Assembly (NCBI GenBank): GCA_030248215.1 | Contig: JASANG010002946.1 | Location: forward strand, 1-64,000 | Length of the DNA: 64,000 nt | Reading direction: 5' to 3' | From: Enoplolaimus lenunculus | Lineage: Eukaryota > Nematoda > Enoplea > Enoplida > Thoracostomopsidae | Shown: piece after piece, positions 9,008 to 21,000 of the stretch | Layout: every line of letters begins with the position of its first letter | How positions within the stretch are numbered: the first letter of the stretch is position 1 | Made by a program: the position numbers and the translations under genes | The notes under the pieces: model-generated | Databases searched by the model: none | Told to the model about the DNA's origin: nothing | Seen by the model: the letters and a program-made list of their open reading frames with translations, nothing else

Positions 9008-12000
9008 CTGAAAATAAAATATTAGAACTCAAATTTCAAGACTCATGTTATTGTCAAATGTGTGTAACACCTATCGTTAGTACTGTAGTGATCCGAATAA
9101 GAGGTGATGTAATAAGACCGGGTCCCCATTTTGAGTCTCAATCAATAGGACTCACTATCCCTAATAAGAGTCCGTAAACGGATAGAGTCCCTAAACCCTA
9201 ATTAGAGTCAATAAATGTCAATTATCCTTAACTGTAACGCATAAATGACTCCAGGACGAAATAATGTTGAGTTCGAAACTTGAAAGCGTACTCTTAAGTT
9301 TTGACAGTAACATACCGAAGTATAACTTTCATTATAGCTCAAGCTTTTGATGCAAGGCAAAAAAACGACTAATTCAACAGATAGTTGCAATACCGTATAT
9401 ACATCAGAAACGAATGGTGGCGGAGGGCGGGTTGAAAAAAATAACAGTCCGTAACCAAATAACAGGGAAGGGTACCTGTGGAGAGGCCAAATAAATATTC
9501 GTCTCCCCCCTCTTATTCGGGTCACTTAGTGCGAAATTTCATAAACTCGAAAATGGGGTGATATATGGCAGCTTGTGTTTTGGTTGCACTAAAAACGGCG
9601 CAAATAGGTTTTTGGTGCAGAGATTCGTTTACAACTAAGTGATTGCCATGTCCGTAAAGCCACATTAACACGTGCAAGTATTTGCTTCGAGAACTTGCAG
9701 GTACAACATGCACTTGCAAGGTTTGTCCAAAATCCCGTTCGAAAAACTTGCACCCGCAAATCATTCATTAAAAATAAAGCTAGGAATTTAGTTCACATGT
9801 ATGAATAAACTGTTGAAGTTTACTGAACTTATTGCAGCTACTTTCTCATTAGCTGATGAAAAATGCAACTTCTGCTGCAATTGGCAGCTGCAAGTTATCG
9901 CAGCAAAAACTTGCACGTGTGAATGAATAGGGTTGCAATCTTTTTTCTGGACTGAATAAAGTTTATACGGGTTGTATGAGTGTCTGTTACACATTTGAGC
10001 AGTGTGGGCCTTTATTCTGTATTGGTGTCTTTTAAGATGAGCTGGATACATGGCTTCCGGAATCGATCCCCTATTCTACTAACATGACTTTAATTAGAGA
10101 TACAAACTCCTATTGATAAGGACACAAAACGGGGACCCTCACCCTCTTATTTGGACCATTACACTATTAAAGGGACGTTCAGGTTTCTGATGGGTCCATA
10201 AAAAAGAAGGTTTGGATTCTAGATTACATTTTTTGCTTAGGCTTAGGCTGAGGCTTAGGAACACATTTTTGCAACGCTTAGGCTTAAGCTTAGCCTTAGG
10301 AATACGCTTAATCTACTGTTACGCCCATTAAATTAACATTGGCCGCAACTTTCGTGTGTCAAACGTGGAAAAAATCACGACATACATTTAACCTGCATGA
10401 CTTGCAAGCACACTTTGGTGATGTCAAGTTTTTCAGAAGCAATTTTGAAGACAAACGATTCGTTGTACACCGGACACGTTGAGCTTCGAATTTTGTGAGT
10501 CTTTTTGGCTTTTTCGTGATGATTTTCGCCAGAATAACTTCCAAGCCACGACGAACTGACAGTTGCGTATGTGTCTAAAATATTAATATACAAATATTAA
10601 AATATGACACATTCTATTTTCATATTCCCTGGCAGCAATGGAGACAAAAGTTCATTTGGAAAAAGGACCCACTCGCGTTGGTTTACTGCGAGCGAGCAGG
10701 TGTACCGAGAAAAGAATTTTCGACATCTCTATAAACAAGAACGGACATCGATTTTTACGAGAAATGCATATCCAGTTATGATGCGGGGTTCAAACTGGGG
10801 CAGCGGAGAACGCGTTTCGTCCCTATTACAATAGCGGTAACATTTTGTCTGCCAGTTGATCAGCTATCAAATTCAAAAGATTTGAACTGTCTGCTATCCT
10901 GTCTATGTGACATCACTGTTTGAAGAAATTTTTCATCCTGTACGATTAAACCGGCCAATGTTACTTTAAGGGGCGTAACAGTAGATTAAGCGTATTCGTA
11001 AGCCTTAAAGCCTAAGCCGAAGTCTTGCGAAAATGAATTCCTAAGCCTTAAAGCCTAAGCCAAAGCCTAAGCAAAAAATGTAATCTAGAATCTAAATCTA
11101 TTTTGTAGTCCCGCCAGATACCTGGACGCCCCTTAAAGTAACATGAGCCATTAAACCGATACTAAACCGTTTAAAAAGTACTTTAGGCAAACGCCTTGAC
11201 TTTGAATTGGACTTATTGAACTAGCAATTTAATTGTAGGATTTAACAAAAGGCTTCTGGAGTTATGTTTACTTGCAAATTTGCATCATTTAACCCTCAAT
11301 GGCCCGACAGTCTACATATGTAGACATAACCAGTTCGACAATTGATTGTTCGGCAGGTGCTATAGTTAAGAATCTATTGTTTAATTTCCATCGATAATTA
11401 TTCTGTTATAGTAGTATAAAAAACTTATAGCATTGTGGGAACAAAAGTTTGCTGTACAGTGAGTCATATACCTATATAACCCGACCGTCTACATATGTAG
11501 ACAGATGTTGATTTGATCATAGTTTGAGTTTTGACAAGAATTGGAACGTTTTGTTCTTACACACGGTTTTGTATGGTGAGGTAAAGTCAGGGAAATGTCA
11601 GGTTTGCATAAATTATCTTTGACTGAGGTCGTACGACGTGTATTAGAACCAAGTGATTCAGAGACAGAAGATGACAAACCGGACGACAATAGTTCAAATG
11701 ACGACTCAGAATCAGTTGAGTTAGGTCAATGCAGTAGTGAAGAGGCTGCTATTTATGAGCAAGATAGTGATGGTGAATTACAAAAACAATCGGACGCATC
11801 TAGTAGTGAGTTGAGCGATATGGACGAGACTTCTAGTGGAAGTAATGTGTTTTTGTCAGCGACGGGTGTTGAGTGGCATTCTACAACACCGCCTGTCCGT
11901 GTGTTAGCTAGAAATATAATTCGCTTTCGCGAAGGCACTGCAGTAAACCCTACAACAGAGTCACAAGCATTTTATCTTTATATAAACGAGCCCATTTTAC

Positions 12001-15000
12001 ATACAATTCAGCGACTCACTAGTAGGCGACTGCGGGCGCGCAATTTTTCAACGCTACCAATGTGCGAGCTGAAAGCTTGGCTTGGGGTGGTAATCAGAGC
12101 TGGTGCAGATCGCGATAACATGTCTCCAGTGGCTTCACTATTCACCAAAAACGACAGCAGGCCCTTTTACCGCTGCGCGCTGTCAAAAAACAGAATGAAA
12201 CAGTTGCTGGAAAATGTAACATTCGACAACAAACTGACTCGCCGGGAGCGTCAAAAAAGTGACAAAATGGCTGCTATACGAGATGTTTGGGACCTATTTC
12301 AGTCCAACTTACGTCTTCATTATATACCGTCCGAATCACTTACAGTAGATGAACAGCTCTACGGGTATAGAGGATATGCACCGGGGCGAGCGTACATGCC
12401 GGCGAAACCTGCTAAGTACCGTTGCACAACGCATTCATTGTCATGAAACTGAACGGATATCAAAAGTCACGCAATGTTTTCATGAAAAAAGTAGCCGAAC
12501 AACTAGCGCAAGACAATATGACCAAACGTTACAGTAGTGAAAAAATTTACGCAAAATCAAAGGATTCATTTATGGCTTACGGGCTGCCTCAAAAGCGAAA
12601 CGAACCTTCTACATCTGGTAAACCGACCAAATGTCAGGTCACAAGTTGTCGCAAATCTACGAGATTGAGCTGTTCGTCATGTGGAAAACGAGTGTGCAAG
12701 GACCACATGAATCGCACCATAACGTGCAACGACTGTGCTTAACTGGACAACGCGCCCGCAGTGGGAGGCTGGACGGGGAGCGGGTGGAACTCCGCCAGAA
12801 CACTAGTTCTGACTGTCTCAAGCCAGTTAAAGGAGGAGAGCACCCTGAGATAAGCCAAAACTAACGCTAGTTGTGTTGTCTACATATGTAGACCGTTGGG
12901 CGGATTAAGGTGAAAATTTTGCCGGGCCGTTGAGGGTTAAACTGACTTACCTGGTTTAGCGGATTTCAAATTTAAATTTTTAGCTTCCTTGGCAGTAACC
13001 GTTAATTGTTGTAGTGTAGTATTGTAGCACAGTGCACAGAGTAATTCGCCGGCACCAAATGATTTCTGAAAAAATCTTCAAAAGTGTAACCCTTTCTCAC
13101 ATGAGTATCTTCTATTTCCCCTGAGACCTACTTTTATGCTAGGATTCGAACTCCTGTGACTGGAGTGGGAGGCGTATACCATCACCACTCAGCAATAGGA
13201 GTTTGACGCTCGAGCGCGAGGGGGCTCTCACGTCTTGTGGTGATTTAGTATAATGTATACGTGTTGCAATTGTTAAACACAGTGCAATATATATTATTTA
13301 ACGTATACACAGTGCGCTGAGTTTCCTATAGGCAACTCAATGAGAGAAGGGGTTAAGCTTAAGTTTACAAAAGCTTACAGCTAACAGCATAATTTATTTT
13401 TATTACCTCAGCAGTAAGGTTTCTACTCTTTACCGATATCACTTATGACCAGTTTAGGGATAGGTTTTCAAACAAGCGAACTGCAAAACCGGTAAATGTG
13501 TAAATTCCGCATACCAGCCGGCTGAAAGTCAACATAAAAATGTGCTGATCCTCAAAACTCATGAACCCTGTTAATTTTACAAGACCTAACACAGACATTG
13601 ACGTCATATTTCATTTTGCTAATCGTCAAGTTGTCAAAGAAATTCAAATATGACCGGTTACTAAAATACAACTGCGTCTAAGAAAACTCCTTTATCGCAT
13701 GAATATTTTCTATTTCAATTAAAACATAATTTTAAGCACAGTATCAAACCATAGTGCTTAGGAACGTTTACCATCACTACTCAGCTAAAGGAAGTTGACT
13801 TTCGAACTCGAAAATGCTGTCACGTCTTGTAGAGAATTTGCACTGCGTATGCGTGTAGTAATAGTTATGTATGATGTACTGTGTTGCATATTATTTCACT
13901 TTACATGACTTGTTAAGGTCAGAGTCAACACTACAACGGAACGGGACATCATAGTTAAACCCTTTTCAGCAACCCATTCTCAAGGAATATTAGCAAGAAT
14001 GCATGATACTCTTTAACATGGGTATGCAACTGGGTACGTTATGCGTAGAAAAGAATGTACGCAGCGCATGTTGTATTTTTGGCTTACCACCTTTTTTTTG
14101 GGGGGGGGGGGGGGGGTAAAAATTATCATAGACGCCCAAAATTCATGTGTTGTTGTATATACTTTAAACTGGTTTGATTATATTTTTGGTGATGGCTGGC
14201 AGTCAACTCTATCTGAAAATCGGTTAAAGTTAAAATTTGTAGGCTAATTTTAGGCAATTTTAAAAAAATACAAAATCTTTTAATACTGGTAAATAAGTGC
14301 TACACACATTACATAACTATACTGCTCGCTCAGGCCCGTAGCCAGCCCACCTTGCTAGAAGGGGCTAAAAAAATTTCAGCAGGGGCATTTCAAGGTTGTC
14401 AATGACTTACTAGCAAGATTAAAAATCTTCTAGGGAGTGGGGGCTAAAATTTTTCCAGGGGGTGCTGAGTCCCTCCCCCCCTTGGCTACGGGCCCGTGCT
14501 CGGTGTGTTTAGGAAATAGCCAATAATACCGTGTTATCTCCTTTCGATAAGTCCAACCATTTAACTATTCTTAGGGACTTAGATAAAATCTCGGCATCGG
14601 AATCAATTTTATACACCGTATATCCAATGACGGTATTGCGTTTTGCAGTATGCGAATCGTAAACAACAAACCTAAGCTCGCGATCGTATAACGAATTTGA
14701 TGAAACCTAAAAATTAATAATATTTGTAAGTTAAGTCTTTCAGTAGGCTTTGGAATCAAACCAGACGACGTGTGTTAAGAATATTTGTAAACTTCACAAA
14801 AAGTTATTACACAAGGGGCCCACGTTACTTTTAGGGCCGTTCCGGCTTATGGTGGGTCTGTAAAAGAGTAGGCTTCAACATTGGCCAGACAAGGGATAAG
14901 TTGGCGAAGTATCGGCCCATGTATAGAACAGGACCGGATCGTTTTAAAACAGGGCTGTAATAGAGTCAGTTTAAGCTTTAGACTAACATTTTTGCTTAGG

Positions 15001-18000
15001 CTTAGGCTTAGGCTTAAGATTAGGTTCATTCTTACGCTTAGACTTAACCTTAGGCTTAGGCTGAGGAATATGCTTATACTACTGTTCCGGCCCTGTTCTA
15101 TACATTGGCCGAAGTATCTATATTGCTCGTCCCAGATAGTAAACATACTTGGCGTGTTTTTGGCTAACAACCCGTCAGCTGGCGTTTGCCGAAACATATT
15201 TGGATTTTGAAAATTTTTACATATTTGAGCTCCTTGTGATCTCCGCTGATCACCAAATATGAGTTTTTGAAAAGTCAATTTTTATGGTCCCGAGATCTCT
15301 CCGGGTGCTCAAAAAAATTTGTTGAAAAAGTTAAACAATTTATATACCATTTGACGCAGTTTTAGAGCTGAGTTGAATGGTTTTAACTTTCCGCAATCAG
15401 ATAGCATGGTCAAATAACGGATTTGGTGCACTCCCAAATCGGTGACAACGCGCCAAATCAGATATCTGACTGTGACTGCTGATCCAGATGTCTAATTACG
15501 ACGAATTTAACTCCATTTAACTCAGCTCTGAAAGCTGCGTCCAACGGTAGATAATTTGTTCAAGTTTTTAATAAAAAATTTTTGGGTCCTAATACTTGTG
15601 ACCTGAAAAATAGAATTTTTCAAAATTTTAAATTTGAGTATTGAATAATCAGGAGACGTTATGATAAGCTCAAATATGCAAAAATTTTCAAAATCCAACC
15701 ATTTTTCGGCAAACGCCGGCTGGCGACAGATAACCGCAAAAACCCCATATTGCAGTTAACCCGTGTTCATAGTAAAAAAGCAATTTTCTGTTCTAAGTTT
15801 TGAAACATAATTATGCAACATCTTTTTCTGGTGTCAGATTCAAGAAATTTTTGACAGGTGAGGGTAGTCAATATAAAGTAATTGCAGCATTGCGAGCCAG
15901 TAGCCAGCTAACCAGTATTACAACTGAAATAGAAAAACAAAATTTTTGTTTCGCTTGCAGCACAGCGTCAATGTGGTCTATTTAAATCCACGAATGTGAT
16001 TTAACAGAGGGATAGCAATAAAATTGAATTAACTGTGAATGAAAGCGGCAAAATGGCTGAAATATTCGTTTTTATGAAGGGTCTATGAGGTATTGTTTTA
16101 ACCAAGAGACATAAATATACGAATACAACAAGGTGCCCGCTCTCCCTGACGAATTCTCATCGACACAGTCCTGCTGACTGCAGTTTTACTTACATCAAAT
16201 TTAAATTCTTCATCAAACCTCGGATCACACATTCGCCGTTTTGTTTTCGATTGTCGGTAATTTTTTGTATCCGGCGACAAATATATTCTATAATAAAAAT
16301 AAAAAAATACTTCAACAATCTATAATTTAATCTGTAAATAACAAATATATCAAAAAAGGTACACGTTTATGACTGTATTTTGATGTTTTAAACCTAGGTT
16401 CGACGTTCGATACAGGTCATTCTATACATGTCAAAAATATTCAAATATGTTCAAACTTTTAGCTCGAGACGATATTTCCAAATGTTGTATTTGGTTTTAA
16501 TAATCAAGGTACGATACCTAAGAATACAGCCTGTTCAATATATATAAATGTAAGGCCAGTTTCAGTTGGGGCCATATTTTCAGAGGAATTTCATAGCAGT
16601 TACACTGCAAAAAATGGTGAGTCAAATTGACTATCTGCGAAATAGGCTTTTTCTGATTACACAAACTGAGTTAAAATTCGACTCCGCCTAAAGTCATTCG
16701 ACTCAATTTGACTCCGGCGGAGTCGAATTTTGACTCAGTTATAATAGTCAGGAAAAGCCTATTTCGGAGAGAGTCAATTTGAATCACTACTATTTGTGGT
16801 GCATGGTCAAAGCTATTCGGAAGAATTATGCAGGGGGAGGACTTTGCCCGTCTACCCCCGTTGGTTGCCGATAAGTCTGACCACCTGACAAAAGGATCTG
16901 GAAAATGCGGTGTGGTTCGGTCGAAATGTCCTGCTCGAGGTGACAGATTTCGTATTTTGAGTAGCGTTAGTGTCAAACGTTCAGTAGACGTGTCATAAGT
17001 GACACTAAACCATAGACGTCCCAGATGGCCGTACGGATACTCCAAGTGTTCTCCTTCTTCGCCACATTTGTACAAATCTGGATTCAAACTGCCAAGATTT
17101 GACGTTTCTGAAATCAACAAAAAACCAGGAATCAGTGCTGTATACAACGGTTGCAAAGAGAGAATATACAGGGTGTTTCAGAAGTAACTACCCACACTTT
17201 GTCAATCAATATCTTCTGGCGTAATATTCCTAAATGGTTGTTTATCGCTGTTTTTAATATTTCAGGTTATTATAAATATATGCTGTTTATACCATGGATT
17301 CCCCACGACGATCTCTCCCTGAAAAAAATCTGTGTTGTAATTATGCAATAAGTTTTGGCGGCTGCCAAAATGTTTCTTGCGTATTATGCTCGCACCCCAA
17401 AAACATTTTATTGCTTTTGAAATGTTTCATTCTGGCTGGTTTTTGTGTTCGCAAAATGTGTCTCCTTATTAAAACACGCTGGTGTTATCAAAAATGCATA
17501 ATGCTCTTTAACAAAAGTATGCAACTTTGCTGGACTCGAATGGTACAAAATGGAACAAAGGGTGGTTGCGTTGTTAACCGATCCCCGTTGTTAAAAGGGA
17601 GGTCGCTGTCACATGCAATACCCCTAAATTAGAGTAAACTCAAATTAATATTTCTGATATTTAAGAAATAATTTCTTACATTTGAGAAATATGATTAGCA
17701 AGGTGCACTTGAAAAGTATTTCTGTTATAACAGAAATGTTTTCAAAAAACGTTTTGAAATAAAGTCTGAAAATAAACGTTTTCCAGTTATTTTTGGAAAA
17801 ATTGTCTGTAATATGAGCAAAACTTTTCAGATTTGCCACAGAAAACACTTTTCTGAATATTATTCAGAAATACTTTTTTGTGTGTATAAGCGGAACATTT
17901 TTGATGGCGGAAACATACAGTGTCATGAATCGCGCAGATTGTACCCCGTTCTAAATAAGGGGGTCAGTTAAAAAGCAACGCGTGCCGGGTAAATTTTGTG

Positions 18001-21000
18001 CCATGCGGAACACGAAGAGTTACATACTCTTGTATCATGCAAGTAGTATATTTGTAGTCGCTCCGGCTATACTACTAACCAATGTTACTTTGAGGGGCGT
18101 AACAGTAGATTAAGCGTATTTCTAAGCCTAAAGCCTAAGCATAAGCATTGCAAAAACGAGTTCCTAAGCCTAAACCTAAGCATAAGCCTATTCAGTCTAA
18201 GCAAAAAATGTAATCTAGAATCTAAACCTACTTTTTATTGACCCACCAGAAACCTGGACGCCCCTTAAAGTACCATGAACAAATGTGTATTTGTGAGGGG
18301 ATTGAGAGCTAAATATTTGAAAATATCTTCGAAGTCTACGAAACGGTGTTCGCAAATTGACCTTAGGTTGTAACGCTGTAGGATTCGGCAAGCGAACATT
18401 TTGCTTACTTCTTCCTGGTGAACAACTTATGTCGGTTGCACTGCGACTAGTTTGTGGCGCAACAGTCGCTGGAAGACTGGCGCAACTTCCGTGTTCGTCT
18501 TTGTATCGCATCGGTAGCGTAAATGGGATTTCTCTATAATTAAGCAGTATGTTTATTATAGATGGGCACCGGATATCCGGATAAATATCCGATGCCCATC
18601 ACTAATGTTTATCAGGGCATAACGCCTTTAAATAAGTTTTCTTCGACCGTAAGGGTACTGTTGCACCTGCGGAAAATTACACAGAAGGACGCTGTTTCAA
18701 GTGTCACAAAATATGCTGTAGAGCCCAAACATAATTTATTGTTGCGAATACAAGACTTTATCACAAGCTGGCAGGGATGGTATGAACATAAGGATCCGCA
18801 TGAGGATCGATATGGGGTGCGGGGTGGGGTGCGGATCAGCTCAAATTGACGGGGATCTCCACTACGTCCCGGAGTTAAAAAATTTTAACATACATACTCT
18901 GGAATAGACAGTGTGGCCCATGTTACTTTAGGAACGTCCCGGTTTCTGGTGGCTCTATAAAAGTGTAGGTTTAGATTCTAGATTACATATTTTTTGCTTA
19001 GGCATAGGCTTAGGCTTAGGCTTAGGCTTATGAACTCATTTTTGCAACGCTTAGGCTTAGGCTTAGGCTTAAGAATACTTTTAATCTACTATTACGCCCC
19101 TTAAAGTAACATTGGCCGACAGTGTTATACATATATTTATTCACTAGAATGTTCAACATATCGATAAGTGTCACCACTGTATACTGCGTTCATTATAAAA
19201 AGCGTCACTTAAAGTTCTCTTACAGGCATAATTTGCTACCTTGCAATGAAAGTTGAACAGTTTCCAGCATTCTCAATGCCTAGTATAAAGCCCAAGACCC
19301 GGGCGGCAACTGATTTTACGAAGCTATCCTTTACACGAACCTCACAATTGTTAATTCAATGCTATCTTTTCAAGTTTGACTACGAAAATTTTTCTTCAAA
19401 TTTTGATAAAATTATTCGAAAATCAAAAATTTTAAATTTTTTTCGAATTTTGATAAAATTATGCAAAAAATCAAAAAAATTCAAAAACTTTCGCGCTTTG
19501 CACGAACGAAGAGTATGCTAACTAAGCAAAGGGGCTTATATTTTGTTCAGTACTCAGGCTGTTCTGTTTTATCCACTCAGATCCTCACTTTGTAACATGG
19601 GGTTACGCAATCCCCTGCTCCTTAAACTTGGCCGACGCCCCTCTGTAGGTTGGTTGAATATTACATTATACATAGTGCCGTGGTAAAATTGTTTATCTGC
19701 AAGACCCTAACATTTCATTATGCGCTTCCAGTGTTTTCGAACAAAGCTTGCAGTTGCAATTTGCATCTACAAGTTCCTTCTGTCCACAATTTGCACGTGC
19801 AAATTATACAGCTGCGAGTTCTCGCTGCAGAAACTTGCCCGGTTGCATGGGGCTTTAGCCTCTCTTCAAGGAATCAAAGCGAAATCAAAAAATGACAAAT
19901 AACAATTCACAAGGTTAAGCGTCATTGATCATTTTTAAGTTGTAGCAGAACTACATGTATTGAGCGAAGCGCGGGCATACTTACATTTTAATCAGTCTAG
20001 TTAAACATTCCAAACTAAACACAAACGGATAGTTTGGCTCACTTACTTTGCAATTAATCTAATATAACTATTTATTGATCCGTTTTGAAGGGTGGTAAAC
20101 CATTTATTTATGTTTGTCGCACCCGAAAACCCGTTAGTACTGAATTTAATTGCTTGTAACTCTAATAATCAGTGAAATAATTTGAAAAGTCCTGTAGAGA
20201 TGTGGCTGCGTTTACCTGCTCGAGTACGCAATTGAAAACTTAGAGCCTAAGAGCCGGAGCACATCTGATAAGATGTGTGGGCGAGTCAGCCGCACAGGAT
20301 TGTGGCCTTTTGGGCTTAATCGGAAATGACCCTGGGAGCGTTGTCACTGATCTGTGGCCCCGCTGTCCGGTCGGTCATGATCTCAAAAGTTGCGGTGCAG
20401 AATATTTTAGAGAGGGGAGCTTGCTGCGGCAACCTGATTAAGGTGCAATCTGCGGATGCTACGCTGGAGGCTGCCCAAGTCAGATCTGACTTGGGCAGGG
20501 CAGATTTGCCCGATGTACCCTTGTTGTGGGTTTTGGATATTTTATTGCCGGAAAGTTTTATACAAGGAATTTAAAAATTTCTGTGCGCTATGTGGTTTAT
20601 GTGTGTGGATTTATGCATACGTGTTGTTGTTTATTATTATGTAATATGTTTTCATTTTGTTGTGTGTACACACTGGTGTTTCCACGGGTTTTCAATATCT
20701 TCGTAGATAGTTTTGGGCGATTTTGAGCGACTGGTGCGGGGATCCACCGACCAGTTATGCAAATTATCTCAAACTTAGGACAGATTGTGAATGACTACGG
20801 GTGGGCGTATTGTTGAGGGTTTTACTTATGTGCATTTTATTCTACTGGTTTTTGGGTTGCAGGTTTCAATTTAATTCGTGTAATAGGAAACTGTGAGGAA
20901 TGTACATATTGGTTTTATGGGGAATAACCACCCTGGATCCGCGGGTTGGTTTTTCAGCATAACTTTTAGAGAACTTTTTATACTTTTGGATTGAAATAAT

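Larger units (their letters stand above)
11293..12936 (+). mobile_element. piggyBac-type DNA transposon, internally deleted
   Basis: Bounded by TTAA (11289-11292 and 12937-12940) with inverted ends CCCTCAATGGCCCG and CGGGCCGTTGAGGG. The 16-bp palindrome GTCTACATATGTAGAC occurs at 11310, 11487 and 12879. It encodes the N-terminal half of a piggyBac transposase and, in another frame, its C-terminal zinc-binding region. At ~1.65 kb it is shorter than an autonomous copy. Sits in the SYT15 intron between exons 6 and 7. Confidence 0.93.

Noticed and set aside
10385-10391. Donor at GTTAAA right after CAG in SYT15 exon 7
   Set aside because: Its phase 0 would not fit the last exon; GTATGT at 10385 gives phase 1, which fits.
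14509-14529. SYT15 ending at the TAA 14511-14509 after C2A
   Set aside because: A donor at 14529 in phase 0 joins to a clear C2B exon and the rest of the C2B domain is present downstream.
20326-20726. ORFs inside the LTR-like segment as genes
   Set aside because: Short, overlapping in several frames and without recognisable domains.
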